Positions 8,291 through 17,016 of a DNA stretch of 46,268 nt are shown here, in pieces. The notes under the pieces were generated by a model. That model was not told where the DNA came from, did no database searches, and saw only the letters and a list, made by a program, of their open reading frames with translations. Within the stretch, counting starts at the first letter, position 1. Each line of letters begins with the position of its first letter. A program made the position numbers and the translations under genes. Source of the stretch: a virus; IMG/VR virus record IMGVR_UViG_3300043464_001208, positions 1-46,268 of that record; one strand, 5' to 3'.

Positions 8291-8719
8291 GTGAACCATC
8301 TCGAAGCATCCAAGACGGTCGTGGGTTCCACCGTGACCTCGGCCGCCGGAACGGCGACCCTGACCATCGACCGCCTCGGCTACGACTACGCGTCGGTCGA
8401 TGTGGTCGTGGCGGTCTCGGCGACCCCGGCGAACACCTCGGCGTCGATCCTGAACGTGCTGACGCTCTCGCAGGGCGACACCAACACGGCGGGCTCCTCG
8501 GTCTACACCGTGGCGGTTCCCGCTGCGAGCGTGGCTGTGACGGCCCAGCCCAGCGTGGTGCGGCTCGATGTCGATCTTCGCGGCAAGGGCCGGTATCTGA
8601 AGATCGACGCCACTCCCGCGACCAGCCTTGCCACCACGATCGTAGCTCGGCTCGGCAAGGGCGAGATCGGCCCCGAGTCGGCTTCCGCCAAGGGCGTGCT
8701 CGCGAAGTACAGCGGCTGA
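8291..8719 (+). CDS. Probable head decoration-type protein
   Basis: 142 residues, rich in Ala, Thr, Ser and Val with alternating beta pattern. A conserved-looking stretch (VRLDVDLRGKGRYLKIDATP) resembles a small family often found directly after HK97 capsid genes. The place right after the capsid gene suggests a capsid-binding decoration protein, by inference. GTG 8291 has AGGAG at 8276-8280. Confidence 0.6.
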   Translation: MNHLEASKTVVGSTVTSAAGTATLTIDRLGYDYASVDVVVAVSATPANTSASILNVLTLSQGDTNTAGSSVYTVAVPAASVAVTAQPSVVRLDVDLRGKGRYLKIDATPATSLATTIVARLGKGEIGPESASAKGVLAKYSG

Positions 8720-8743
8720 TCGCTTGACAGCCTCGACACAGTG

Positions 8744-8777
8744 GATGGCGGGTGCGGCATGAGCCGTGCCCGCCATC
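8744..8777 (+). terminator. Strong hairpin after the capsid/decoration genes
   Basis: GATGGCGGG 8744-8752, two unpaired bases, CGGC, an ATGA loop, GCCG, two unpaired bases, then CCCGCCATC 8769-8777. The stem has 13 pairs. Only a weak T-rich segment follows, so it may be a partial terminator or a stabiliser of the abundant capsid mRNA. A TTGACA box lies just upstream at 8724-8729. Confidence 0.45.
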
Positions 8778-8793
8778 TCTGTTTGAGGGCTTC

Positions 8794-9528
8794 ATGATCG
8801 TCAAGGTCGGCGGCACGGATGTCGATGTTCGGATCGAGTGCGTGATGAGCGGCCCGAGATTCGGCCCACTCGCGAATCTCTTCGGCTGGGCACAGGCTCT
8901 CATGCCGCTCGGCATCCGCCCGACGCTCGGGCAGGGGGCTCTGTGGGGTCAGGTGCTCCAGCGGTGCCTAGAGCAGTTCGTTGACTCGACTGAGTACATC
9001 CTTTGCACAGATTTCGATTCGTTCTGGGGGCAGCGTGAAGTCTCTGAGCTCGTCGCCCTGGCGATGGCTTTTCAATGCGACGCTCTCGCCCCGCTGCAAG
9101 TGAAACGCGAGGACGGTCGCCCGATGTTCACGCTGCCCGGCACGCTGGACAAGCCGCCCGAGGGCGGGTCTACAGAACTGCCGATGTCGTGGTTCGCGGA
9201 GCCTGTGCAAGAGGTGGACTCGGCTCACTTCGGCTGCACGCTGATCTCGACGCGAGCACTGAAGCGAACGCCGAAGCCGTGGTTCCAAGATCAGCCGAAC
9301 GCATCGGGCGAATACGGCGATGGTCGCGTGGACGCGGATATTCACTTCTGGCGGCAGTTCCGAGCCGCTGGGAACCGCGTCTACGTCACGCCCCGCGTCT
9401 CGATCGGGCACGGCGAGTACGTCTCGGTCTGGCCGGGCAAGGATCTCCAGAAGCCCGTGTTTCAATACGTCGGCGACTACACGGCGAACGGTCGCCCCAA
9501 AACTGCATGGAGTGCCCCCGGATCATGA
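8794..9528 (+). CDS. Glycosyltransferase-like protein (GT-A fold) in the head module
   Basis: 244 residues. TEYILCTDFDSFWG carries a DxD-like metal and nucleotide-sugar motif (DFDS), followed by a region resembling GT-A enzymes (EYGDGRVDADIHFWRQF; SIGHGEYVSVW). It probably transfers a sugar to a protein or glycan. It lies between the capsid/decoration genes and the head-tail connectors, so a virion protein is a plausible acceptor (inference). I chose ATG 8794, with GAGGGC just before; an in-frame GTG at 8752 lies inside a hairpin. It overlaps the next gene by four bases. Confidence 0.7.
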   Translation: MIVKVGGTDVDVRIECVMSGPRFGPLANLFGWAQALMPLGIRPTLGQGALWGQVLQRCLEQFVDSTEYILCTDFDSFWGQREVSELVALAMAFQCDALAPLQVKREDGRPMFTLPGTLDKPPEGGSTELPMSWFAEPVQEVDSAHFGCTLISTRALKRTPKPWFQDQPNASGEYGDGRVDADIHFWRQFRAAGNRVYVTPRVSIGHGEYVSVWPGKDLQKPVFQYVGDYTANGRPKTAWSAPGS

Positions 9529-9764
9529 AAATAAGACTGACGCAGAACTACTCGACCTACACCGTCGGCCGGGTGGTCGATTGCGAGGGCGACACAGCGG
9601 AGCGGCTCATTCGTGACGGCATTGCCGTGCGGGAGCCGCAGATGGATTTGATCGAGACGGCGACGGCCGAGCCCGAGGTCGAGCGGGCTGACGCACGACC
9701 GCGACGCGGCAGGAAACCGAATGCGATACCGCAGTCTCAAGACTCTGACGCAGCCGGCGGTTGA
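9525..9764 (+). CDS. Small head-module protein
   Basis: 79 residues. The first 40 (MKIRLTQNYSTYTVGRVVDC, then RLIRDGIAV) match a small SH3-like pattern often seen between capsid and connector genes; the C-terminal half is charged and disordered. ATG 9525 overlaps the previous stop (ATGA) and its end overlaps the connector gene by 44 bases. A head-completion role is inferred from place only. Confidence 0.65.
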   Translation: MKIRLTQNYSTYTVGRVVDCEGDTAERLIRDGIAVREPQMDLIETATAEPEVERADARPRRGRKPNAIPQSQDSDAAGG

Positions 9765-10317
9765 GCCGGTCACGCTCGCGGAAGCGAAGGCACATTGCCG
9801 GGTCGATACCGACACCGACGATGCTCTGATCGCTGCCTACCTCAAGGCGGCTCGCGAGTGGTGCGAGGCGTACTGTGACGAGACGTTCGTTCACACGCAG
9901 TACCGGATGACCCTCGACTCGTTCCCCGTGGAGATCGAGTTGCCCCGCCCGCCAATGGCGACCAGCGGCACGGTGACGGCGGTCAGCATCACCTACACGC
10001 TGGAGAACCAGAGCACCGCCACGCTCTCGACTGCCGAGTACCGGGTCGATCGTGACAGCGTGCCGGGCGTCCTGCGGACGAACTACAACGGCTCCTGGCC
10101 CTCGCATCTGCTGGACTACAACGCGGTTGCGGTGACGTGGCACGCCGGGCGTGACGGCACCGGGGCGAGCGTGCCGCAGCGGGTGAAGAACGCGATCCTG
10201 TGGCTCGTGGGCATGTGGTACGAACGCCGCATGGCGGCTGATGCGGTGAGCCTGTCGGAGATTCCGTTCGGCGTGAAGGCGTTGCTCGATTCGGCGAAGT
10301 GGGGGAGCTACCGATGA
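9721..10317 (+). CDS. Head-tail connector protein (gp6-like)
   Basis: 198 residues. The start (VEPVTLAEAKAHCRVDTDTDDALIAAYLKAAREWCE) is typical of the gp6-like head-tail connector family that forms a ring under the portal. The C-terminal helix region (VPQRVKNAILWLVGMWYERR) also fits. It lies in the normal order after capsid genes and overlaps both neighbours. Confidence 0.88.
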   Translation: MRYRSLKTLTQPAVEPVTLAEAKAHCRVDTDTDDALIAAYLKAAREWCEAYCDETFVHTQYRMTLDSFPVEIELPRPPMATSGTVTAVSITYTLENQSTATLSTAEYRVDRDSVPGVLRTNYNGSWPSHLLDYNAVAVTWHAGRDGTGASVPQRVKNAILWLVGMWYERRMAADAVSLSEIPFGVKALLDSAKWGSYR

Positions 10318-10727
10318 GCAGCGTTCGCGGAAGGATCTCGGTCGATGTGGCGTTCACTGACAGCACGACCGTGAGCGGGGCACAGTCGCTGAAGACGATC
10401 GTGCTGCGGGATGCGACCGAGTACACGTCGGGCAAGGTAGCGATCGTGACGGGGACGGCGGGGACGGCTGGGGCAAGCATTTCGATTCCGCCCACATACC
10501 GCAATGCCGATGGCAGCCTGTCAACGCTAGCCGCGCCGTCTCGCGTGGCGTTTTCAGCGACGGGCGGGAATCTCGTGCGACTGTCTGACGCAAACCTTCT
10601 TTCTCTGCAATCCAAAAGCGGGGCTGTGAGCGTGAGTGACATGGAGCCTGCCGATGACAACTTGAGCATTCAAGTTATCGGCACCGCTGGCACCGCCTCC
10701 TACACGCTGGTGCTGTATGGCACTTGA
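10314..10727 (+). CDS. Hypothetical beta-rich virion-type protein
   Basis: 137 residues, low in Cys and Trp, rich in Thr, Ser, Gly and Ala, with a predicted all-beta pattern (SISIPPTYRNADGSLSTLAA). It overlaps the connector gene stop (ATGAGC) and the head-closure gene start. No family recognised. Its place between connector and closure genes suggests a minor head, neck or decoration protein. Confidence 0.6.
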   Translation: MSSVRGRISVDVAFTDSTTVSGAQSLKTIVLRDATEYTSGKVAIVTGTAGTAGASISIPPTYRNADGSLSTLAAPSRVAFSATGGNLVRLSDANLLSLQSKSGAVSVSDMEPADDNLSIQVIGTAGTASYTLVLYGT

Positions 10728-11040
10728 CCCTGGCAAGCTCCGCGAGCGGGTGACGATCCAGCAGGCGACCGAGCGACGCAACTCGCTCGGCGAGACCACG
10801 CTGGAGTGGGCGACGTTTGCCGAGCGATGGGCGAGCGTGGAAGGGCTCTCGTCTCGCGAGGTGCTGCTCCTGGGGCAGCAGCAGACCGAAGGCACGCACC
10901 GCGTGCGGCTGCGGTACGTGACGGGGCTTGTGCAGACGATGCGGCTCCTGTGGCGTGGTCGGGTGCTGGAGATCACGACGCTGCTCGAACACGCAAACCG
11001 CAGCGAGCACGAGTTGCTCTGCACGGAGAGGGTGGAGTAA
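10717..11040 (+). CDS. Head closure protein
   Basis: 107 residues. KLRERVTIQQATERRNSLGE near the start and the WASVEGLSSRE segment are typical of the SPP1 gp16-like / Phage_H_T_join closure family. It plugs the connector after packaging and offers the docking surface for the tail. The stop shares one base with the next start (TAATG). Confidence 0.88.
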   Translation: MALDPGKLRERVTIQQATERRNSLGETTLEWATFAERWASVEGLSSREVLLLGQQQTEGTHRVRLRYVTGLVQTMRLLWRGRVLEITTLLEHANRSEHELLCTERVE

Positions 11041-11810
11041 TGGCACTAGGACGCATTGAACTCTCGGCCGAGCTTGCCGGTTTGGGGCAACTCCAGAAGG
11101 ACATCGGGCAAGTGTTCGGCAGGCAGCGGGCGGTCGTGATCCTGCGGGCCGCGTTGCAGAAGGCGATGCTTCCGGCAGAGTTGGCTCTCAAGGAAACGAC
11201 CCCGCTCGGGCCGACGGGCAACCTGCGGCGAGCGATCAAGACGAAGTACGTGGTCTATCGCGATGACGGCGTTGCCGTCGCCCTGCTTGGCTTTCGCCGG
11301 GCGGCGAGGGCTGATTCGGAGAGTGCTGCCGGTGGCAGCGTGCGAAAGGGGCCAGACCGAGCGAGACATCAATACTGGCTGGAGGAAGGCACAAACGCAC
11401 GAACGGTCAGCAAGCCTGCCGACACGCCCTACACGCGAAAGTCGCACAAGCGAACCACGAAGTCGGGCACGGTGACGCAAGTGCAGACGCACCCCGTCGC
11501 GAGGCAAGGTGGCTACATCGCATCGAGCTTCAACAGGCTTGGCAAGTTCACGATGGAGAAGCCCACGAAGGGCGAGCGGAGCCGAGTGCAAACAAAGCCG
11601 GGCTACCCAGCAGCGTTTTTTCGGAAGAGCAAAACCCCGATCACGATTCCTGCGATGCCGGCGGGCGGCAGCACCGGGCAACCCCCGCTGAAGACTGCCT
11701 GGGATCGCACGAAGGCAACGGTCGCCGAGATCCTTCAGCGGGAACTGCGGCTGTCGCTGGAGCAAGCGATCAGCACGCTCTCGCAATCCGTCACGGGGGC
11801 TATCGACTAA
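11040..11810 (+). CDS. HK97 gp10-like neck protein
   Basis: 256 residues, longer than the usual 130-150. The N-terminus (IELSAELAGLGQLQKDIG, then LKETTPLGPTGNLRRAIKTK) fits the HK97 gp10 family of neck/tail-completion proteins. A basic, Thr/Lys-rich insertion follows (about residues 95-200). The C-terminus is helical. Start ATG 11040 overlaps the previous stop, and its end overlaps the next start by one base. Confidence 0.8.
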   Translation: MALGRIELSAELAGLGQLQKDIGQVFGRQRAVVILRAALQKAMLPAELALKETTPLGPTGNLRRAIKTKYVVYRDDGVAVALLGFRRAARADSESAAGGSVRKGPDRARHQYWLEEGTNARTVSKPADTPYTRKSHKRTTKSGTVTQVQTHPVARQGGYIASSFNRLGKFTMEKPTKGERSRVQTKPGYPAAFFRKSKTPITIPAMPAGGSTGQPPLKTAWDRTKATVAEILQRELRLSLEQAISTLSQSVTGAID

Positions 11811-12229
11811 TGAGCGTCAAATCCCCCGAACGCCTGATCGGCGATGCCCTGGTCGCCGCCCCCGCCGTCGCGGAGATCGTGGGCGACCGGGTGTACCCCG
11901 TCATCGCCCCTGCCTCGGCGGCGATCCCGTTCGTCACTTGGCGGCGGCAGGCGGTGCAGCGGGAAGCCACCCTATCCGGCCCGTCTGGGATCGCTACCGT
12001 GACGCTGGCCGTGGATATGTACGCGACCACGTATGAGGGAGTAAGGGAACTGGCAGACCGCTGCCGGGTGGTACTGGATGGTTTCAACGGTGCCTTGGGA
12101 AACTGGATTTCAGTGCGAAACGTGTCGCTGCTCAGTGAGAGCGACGGGTTCGTGCAGTTGGCCGGCGGCGAGTTGCCCGCCGTCTACAGCGTGACGCAGA
12201 CCTACACCATTCTCTGGCAGGAGATCTAG
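11810..12229 (+). CDS. Tail completion protein, DUF3168-like
   Basis: 139 residues. The pattern IGDALVAAPAVAEIVGDRVYP, then VTWRRQ, VDMYATTYEGVRELADRCR and TQTYTILWQE, matches the DUF3168/gp17-like tail-terminator family, which caps the tail tube and joins it to the head. Its position between gp10-like and tail-tube genes is canonical. Confidence 0.85.
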   Translation: MSVKSPERLIGDALVAAPAVAEIVGDRVYPVIAPASAAIPFVTWRRQAVQREATLSGPSGIATVTLAVDMYATTYEGVRELADRCRVVLDGFNGALGNWISVRNVSLLSESDGFVQLAGGELPAVYSVTQTYTILWQEI

Positions 12230-12232
12230 CCC

Positions 12233-12661
12233 GTGTCATTCTCGACCCCGCACGATACCGCATCCGGTGGAGCCACGAGCCTTGGCACCCAACTCACGCT
12301 GGGTGTGCAGGGTTACACCGTCACGAACATCGTCATCTCTAACACGAACCCCGGCGCAGCCGGCGACTCGCAGATCGACGTTGCCCACCTCGGGCAAACG
12401 ACCGGCGAACTTGCGGCCCGGCTGACGCCGCCGCTCGTGGTGCCTGCCGAGGACGGCGGTTCGGGTCGGCAGATCACGTTCGACTACATCGGCAAGATCG
12501 TGATCGCGGACGGTTCGACCGGCACGTACAAGCTCTCCGTTGCGGGTGCGATTCTCGTCGGTGGCACCACGGCGAGCTACTTCACCGTGCAGAGCTCGAC
12601 GCTCACGCTGGCGACGAACGACGCGATCCGGGGCCAGGGCGTCATCACGGTCTCCCGCTAG
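12233..12661 (+). CDS. Hypothetical tail or virion protein
   Basis: 142 residues, beta-rich, with no Cys and few charged residues. It contains GGTTASYFTVQSSTLTLATN near its end. GTG 12233 starts four bases after the previous stop. It may be a tail tube or decoration protein; I cannot tell which of this and the next gene is the tube subunit. Confidence 0.6.
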   Translation: MSFSTPHDTASGGATSLGTQLTLGVQGYTVTNIVISNTNPGAAGDSQIDVAHLGQTTGELAARLTPPLVVPAEDGGSGRQITFDYIGKIVIADGSTGTYKLSVAGAILVGGTTASYFTVQSSTLTLATNDAIRGQGVITVSR

Positions 12662-12679
12662 TCATGACGGGGTGCCGTC

Positions 12680-13042
12680 ATGGCGATTCCATGCCAAGGG
12701 TTCACGATCACCTGGGGCGGTCAGACGCTCCAAGAGGTGCAGTCGCTCGAACTTGACGCCCAGCGTGGGCTGCCGCTCGGTCGCATCACAACGTGGACGC
12801 CGAGCCTTGGCACGTTGCGGCTGGCTGGATTCTCGACCGCTCATCTGCCCGTGAGCGAGTACGGGCGGCGGAAGCGGTTGACGTTCTCGGGTCGCACCGC
12901 GTCGGCGGGAACGCTGGTCACGTTCTTCGATGCAGATTGCATCTACGAAGACGCACGCATCGAAGCCGTGGCGAACGAGGTCGTGCGGCTTGCCTTCACT
13001 TTTAGAGTGCAGGATACGGTCGGGGCTCCGACTAATCCCTAG
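12680..13042 (+). CDS. Candidate tail tube protein
   Basis: 120 residues, all-beta by appearance (GFTITWGGQTLQEVQSLELD, then TASAGTLVTFFDADCIYEDA, LAFTFRVQDTV). It lies immediately before the G/GT chaperone genes, which is where the tube subunit normally sits, so it is my first choice for that role despite its small size. A short GACGG/CCGTC hairpin (12665-12678) precedes ATG 12680. Its stop TAG is part of the TAGGAG ribosome site of the next gene. Confidence 0.55.
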   Translation: MAIPCQGFTITWGGQTLQEVQSLELDAQRGLPLGRITTWTPSLGTLRLAGFSTAHLPVSEYGRRKRLTFSGRTASAGTLVTFFDADCIYEDARIEAVANEVVRLAFTFRVQDTVGAPTNP

Positions 13043-13055
13043 GAGATCGTGACAG

Positions 13056-13400
13056 ATGGCACTGACGGCAGATCAGATTCTCGCGGCGGATGATCTCGGA
13101 CTGAAGCGGGTCGCGGTTCCCGAGTGGGGCGGCGATGTCTTCATCCGCGTCATGAGCGTGGGCGAGCGTGACTCGTATGAGCGGAAGTGGATCGGCAAGA
13201 AGGAAACCGGGATCGAGAACTTCCGCACGCAGTACCTCGCGGGCGTGCTGTGCGACGAGACCGGGAAGCTCCTGTTCACTCGCGACCAGATCGACAAGCT
13301 CGCGAGCAAGAGCGGTGCGGTGATGGGTCGGCTGTTCGACGAAGCGATGAAGCACAACCGGATGACAGAGGAGGATGTGCACGAACTGGGAAAAGGCTGA
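13056..13400 (+). CDS. Tail assembly chaperone G
   Basis: 114 residues, soluble and acidic (GGDVFIRVMSVGERDSYERK, CDETGKLLFTRDQIDKLASK). It precedes the tape measure and ends HELGKG just after a slippery heptamer, which fits the G part of the conserved G/GT chaperone pair. The G protein helps tail proteins assemble on the tape measure and is absent from mature tails. TAGGAG lies just upstream. Confidence 0.85.
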   Translation: MALTADQILAADDLGLKRVAVPEWGGDVFIRVMSVGERDSYERKWIGKKETGIENFRTQYLAGVLCDETGKLLFTRDQIDKLASKSGAVMGRLFDEAMKHNRMTEEDVHELGKG

Positions 13401-13732
13401 ACGCGAGCCCGACTCGGCGGTATATGTTCGCGGTCGCTCGCGACTTGCACATGACCGTCGGTGAGTTGGGCACGCGAATGGATTCGGCCGAGTTCTCTGA
13501 GTGGATCGCCTACAACCGCTACTACTCGGCGTTGCCCGACTCGTGGCGGGAGACGGCGTTGATCGTTACGGCACTCCTGGCTCCGCACATTGGCAAGAAC
13601 TCGAAACGACCCAAGCCCGAGGATTTCATTCCGACAGAGAAGCCGCCGCAGCACGAGTCGCAGGACATGGCGGCGTTGTTGGAGTTGCGACGGCAGTTCG
13701 GTCTCGGCGATCTCGAAGTGAACAATGGCTAA
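13056..13732 (+). CDS. Tail assembly chaperone GT, made by -1 frameshift
   Basis: The T frame continues after the G frame by slipping one base back at G GGA AAA (13388-13394), giving HELGKRLNASPTRRYM and about 112 further residues. The T part (WIAYNRYYSALPDSWRETAL) is helical, and its last bases overlap the tape measure start. Positions before 13388 are read as G. The fusion would be about 225 residues. T could alternatively start at ATG 13425, but the slippery site is exactly in phase. Confidence 0.82.
13388..13394 (+). promoter_or_regulatory. -1 ribosomal frameshift slippery heptamer
   Basis: GGGAAAA read as G GGA AAA in the G frame, six bases before its TGA (13398-13400). It has the XXXYYYZ form known for tail chaperone frameshifts, and a -1 slip enters the open T frame. 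Confidence 0.85.
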
Positions 13733-16136
13733 CGTCCTCTCACTAGCGTTGCGGGTCACGGCTGACGCCAGCGGGCTGAAGCTCGATCCGGTGCAGCGTG
13801 CGCTTGTGGGGTTGGGGGATCAAGCCGACAAGCTCACGAGTCAGTTCGCGAAGTTCGCGGGCGAGAGCGAAGCGGCGGCGTCGGCTCAGGCTCGGTTCGA
13901 GAAGGAAGCCCAGGATCTCGTCAACACGCTGCGAGACGGCGGCGGTGCGACCCAGTTTGCGGCAGGGTTTGATCGGCTGACCGAATCGATCAACAAAGAA
14001 GCCGCCGCGTTCGAGCGTGCGGCCCGGATCACCGAAGCGAACCTCCTGCCCCTGGAGCGGTTTGATCGTGCCCAGGCCGAACTAAAAGAGCAGGTCGATG
14101 CCGGGCGGATCTCGCTAGACACCTACAACCGGGCGACCGAGAACGCCGCGAAGGGGCTGACCGACGCGGAGCGTGCGGCTCGCGGGTTGGCGGTGCAGCA
14201 GAAAGAAATCGACACCGCAGCGACGAGCACGACGCTCAAGTTCAACGAACTCTCGGGGGTGTTCTCGGTGCTGCCCGGCCCGCTGGGCAACATCGCGGGC
14301 CGCATCTCGGGCATCGCGAGTGCGAGCGAGGGGCTGTCGCGGGTGTTCGCGGGCGGGCTGAAGTCAGGCATCAGCGGGATTGCATCGCAACTTACATCTT
14401 TGGCTACATCTTGGAACCTTGCCCTTGTCGGCATCACGGCGTTCGCGGCTGGGGCGGTTGCTGTTGTGCGTGGCTTGGTTGCCCTGGAGGATCGCGTCGA
14501 GCGGCTCAGTCGCTTGGCGACCCAGTTGGGCGTCTCGTTCGAGTTCGTGCAAGTGCTGGAGGAAGCCGGCCGCAGGGCAGACGTTTCGATTGAGCAGTTG
14601 AGCGGCTCGTTCGCTCGGCTTCAGAACACGCTCGCGGGGGCAGACGAAGAGAGCAAGAAAGCCCAGGCGGCGTTGCAGCGGCTCGGCGTTTCGGTTCAAG
14701 ACTTCGGGGCACTCTCGGAGCAACAGCGGATCGACTTGATCGGCGAGCGTCTGGCTGCAATCGAAGACCCTGCCCAGCGGTCAGCAGCGGCGATCGCCCT
14801 GTTTGGTCGCAGCGGCGTGCAGTTGCTGCCGTTCTTCAATGAGTTAGGCGGTGCAGCCGATGACATCCAGACCTTCGGGGCGGCACTGAGCGAGACCGAT
14901 CGCACGGCGTTTTCCGGTCTGGGTGCTGCATTCGATCAAGTCGGCGTAGCGATCCAAGGTCTCGGTCAGTCGGTGCTTCTGCCGTTCGTCGGTCTGGTCG
15001 AAGGCATCGCTACGGCTTTCAGCGGGCTCATCAACATCGTCACGGTAGTGGCCCAGACCATTGGCACCGTGCTCGGGCCGATTCTCAGTACCGTCGGCTC
15101 GGTGTTCGGGGCGTTCGGCGATGCCGTCAACGGCACGATCGGCTTCTTCCGGTCGTTCTTTTCGACCGCTGAAGAGACCGCAGCGGCTACAGAGAAGACA
15201 GCCGAGGCCGTCACTCGCACGGCGGAAGAGGTCAAGGCACTCGACAAGGCGTTCGCCGACTCGCAGAAGGGTCTCGACTCCGCGATCGCCAAGGCGGGCG
15301 AGTTCGGGCAGGCTGGCTTCGATGCCGCGTTCGAGTTCGAGCAAGCACTCGCTGACTTGCAAGAGCAAGCGAACGACGGCGAACTGAACGCAGAGCAGTA
15401 CGCTCGCGGCGTTGCCAATGCTACCGCCGAGTTTGAGAAGCAGATCGACGTGGCACGGAGGGTCGCGGAGGAGAACAAGCGGCTCGCGGAGGAAGCCCAG
15501 CGGCGGGCTGAAGCGGAAGCCAAGGCAGTGCAAGACATCATAGACGCGAACCTCGAACAGATCCGCGTCGATGAGCAGTTCGGCGGCGACTCCAGCCGGG
15601 CGAGGGCGGCCGATAATCTGCTCAAGATCCAGCAGGAGATCGTGCGGGTTGAGGAGCAACTCCAGGCAGCCAGAGCCGCCGGGGACACCGAGGCAATCAA
15701 CGCCCTCGCCTCCCGGCTTGCGACGCTCGATCAAGTAGAGGCCCGCGAGGGCGACATTGCGAGCGGTGCCAAGAAAGCCCGAGAGGACGCTGCCAAGGAA
15801 GCAGAGCGGATTGCCGAGGAGGCCGAGCGGCGAGCCGAAGATCAGCGGCGGGAACTCGAACGCGTTAGCCAGCAGATCGCGGATGCCCAGGCGAAGATCA
15901 GCGACCGCCAGTTCGAGATCGAACTCGCCCGCGCCGAAGAGCTCGCCACCGTTCGTACCGGCTCGGTCGAGATCAACGACATCCGCTCGGGCGGCATCTC
16001 GGCATTCTTCGACACGCTGAAGGAAGACCCCGCCATCGCGGAGGCGAAAGCCCAGACGAAGGAACTCCAGGCGATGCGGAAAGAGATCGCCAAACTGAAC
16101 GCCGAGAAGGTTGACATCCTCGCGGGGACGGGCTGA
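13725..16136 (+). CDS. Tape measure protein
   Basis: 803 residues, the longest of the central tail genes. It has long coiled coils at about residues 25-165 and 570-800 (RVAEENKRLAEEAQRRAEAE; EERAEDQ-type charged repeats), and a hydrophobic middle (GAVAVVRGLVALED; FVGLVEGIATAFSGLINIVT; GTVLGPILSTVGSVFGAFGD). At about 0.15 nm per residue, length would suggest a tail of roughly 120 nm, if the usual rule holds. It overlaps the T frame by eight bases. Confidence 0.92.
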   Translation: MANVLSLALRVTADASGLKLDPVQRALVGLGDQADKLTSQFAKFAGESEAAASAQARFEKEAQDLVNTLRDGGGATQFAAGFDRLTESINKEAAAFERAARITEANLLPLERFDRAQAELKEQVDAGRISLDTYNRATENAAKGLTDAERAARGLAVQQKEIDTAATSTTLKFNELSGVFSVLPGPLGNIAGRISGIASASEGLSRVFAGGLKSGISGIASQLTSLATSWNLALVGITAFAAGAVAVVRGLVALEDRVERLSRLATQLGVSFEFVQVLEEAGRRADVSIEQLSGSFARLQNTLAGADEESKKAQAALQRLGVSVQDFGALSEQQRIDLIGERLAAIEDPAQRSAAAIALFGRSGVQLLPFFNELGGAADDIQTFGAALSETDRTAFSGLGAAFDQVGVAIQGLGQSVLLPFVGLVEGIATAFSGLINIVTVVAQTIGTVLGPILSTVGSVFGAFGDAVNGTIGFFRSFFSTAEETAAATEKTAEAVTRTAEEVKALDKAFADSQKGLDSAIAKAGEFGQAGFDAAFEFEQALADLQEQANDGELNAEQYARGVANATAEFEKQIDVARRVAEENKRLAEEAQRRAEAEAKAVQDIIDANLEQIRVDEQFGGDSSRARAADNLLKIQQEIVRVEEQLQAARAAGDTEAINALASRLATLDQVEAREGDIASGAKKAREDAAKEAERIAEEAERRAEDQRRELERVSQQIADAQAKISDRQFEIELARAEELATVRTGSVEINDIRSGGISAFFDTLKEDPAIAEAKAQTKELQAMRKEIAKLNAEKVDILAGTG

Positions 16137-16138
16137 CC

Positions 16139-17008
16139 ATGAGCGTTCACTCCTGGCGAGAACTGGCGCGTACCGCGACGCATCTGATCGGGGCATCGCC
16201 CGAGTTCGAGCGGCGATTCATCGCGACGCTCAACGACCCGAACACGAACGCGGGCACGGTGATCGCGGCGATCGGCTGCACGCACGGCTCGTCGCACCCC
16301 GAGTACGCGTTTGCCCTGTGCTACGAAGTCGAGGTCAACGAGGCGTATGAGGAGAACCGCTACTGGCACGAGGCGATCGCCCGGTACAAAGTGCCAGCGG
16401 CGAGCGAGCGAGACATCGACCTCTTGCCGTGGCTGCGGCCCGACGTGTGGAAGTTTCAGACCCAAGGCGTCGCGGTGCCCGCCCTCTACTACTACGACGG
16501 CTCAACGCAGAAGCCGCTCACGAACTCGGCGGGCGACTATTTCGAGGGGCTGAGCGTCGATGAAGCCCAGCAGAAAGTCACGATCCAGAGCAACCGGCAG
16601 AACTTCCCCTCGGCTCTCGCGGCAGCGGTCACGAACTGCGTCAACGACGGCAGCTACCTCGGCTTCCCCCAGGACGGCGTGAAGGTGCAGGGCATCTCGG
16701 GCGAGCAAGCGGTCGAGTCGGTGAACGGTCAGGAAGTGCGGTACTGGAAGATCACGAGCGAACTGCTCTGCCGTCAGAGCGGGTGGAGCCTGCTCCTGCC
16801 CGATGTGGGATTCAACTACATCGACGGCGGCGTGAAGAAGCGGGCCGATGTCGCGGGGCCGGACGGCGAGCAAGTCGCCTCCGCGAATCCGATCGCCCTC
16901 AACGGCAGCGGCGGCAAGCAGTCGGGCGCGACCTTGCCCGCGATCCTCACTCGCCGCGTCTACAAGCGAATCTCAATGTCACAGTATTTCGGCACGCCGC
17001 CGTCCTAG
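16139..17008 (+). CDS. Minor tail protein, unassigned
   Basis: 289 residues directly after the tape measure, where the distal tail protein normally lies. It has aromatic-rich stretches (PALYYYDGSTQKPL; ENRYWHEAIARYKVP) and a mixed alpha/beta look, and no motif I can name. A Dit-like or baseplate role is inferred from order only. Its stop TAG is part of the next gene's TAGGAG. Confidence 0.65.
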   Translation: MSVHSWRELARTATHLIGASPEFERRFIATLNDPNTNAGTVIAAIGCTHGSSHPEYAFALCYEVEVNEAYEENRYWHEAIARYKVPAASERDIDLLPWLRPDVWKFQTQGVAVPALYYYDGSTQKPLTNSAGDYFEGLSVDEAQQKVTIQSNRQNFPSALAAAVTNCVNDGSYLGFPQDGVKVQGISGEQAVESVNGQEVRYWKITSELLCRQSGWSLLLPDVGFNYIDGGVKKRADVAGPDGEQVASANPIALNGSGGKQSGATLPAILTRRVYKRISMSQYFGTPPS

Positions 17009-17016
17009 GAGTTCCC

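Noticed and set aside
6794-8776. 660-residue minus-strand frame over the capsid gene
   Set aside because: Antisense to the clear HK97 capsid gene; high GC creates such long shadow frames.
14844-16196. 450-residue minus-strand frame over the tape measure
   Set aside because: Shadow of coiled-coil coding; no ribosome site or motif.
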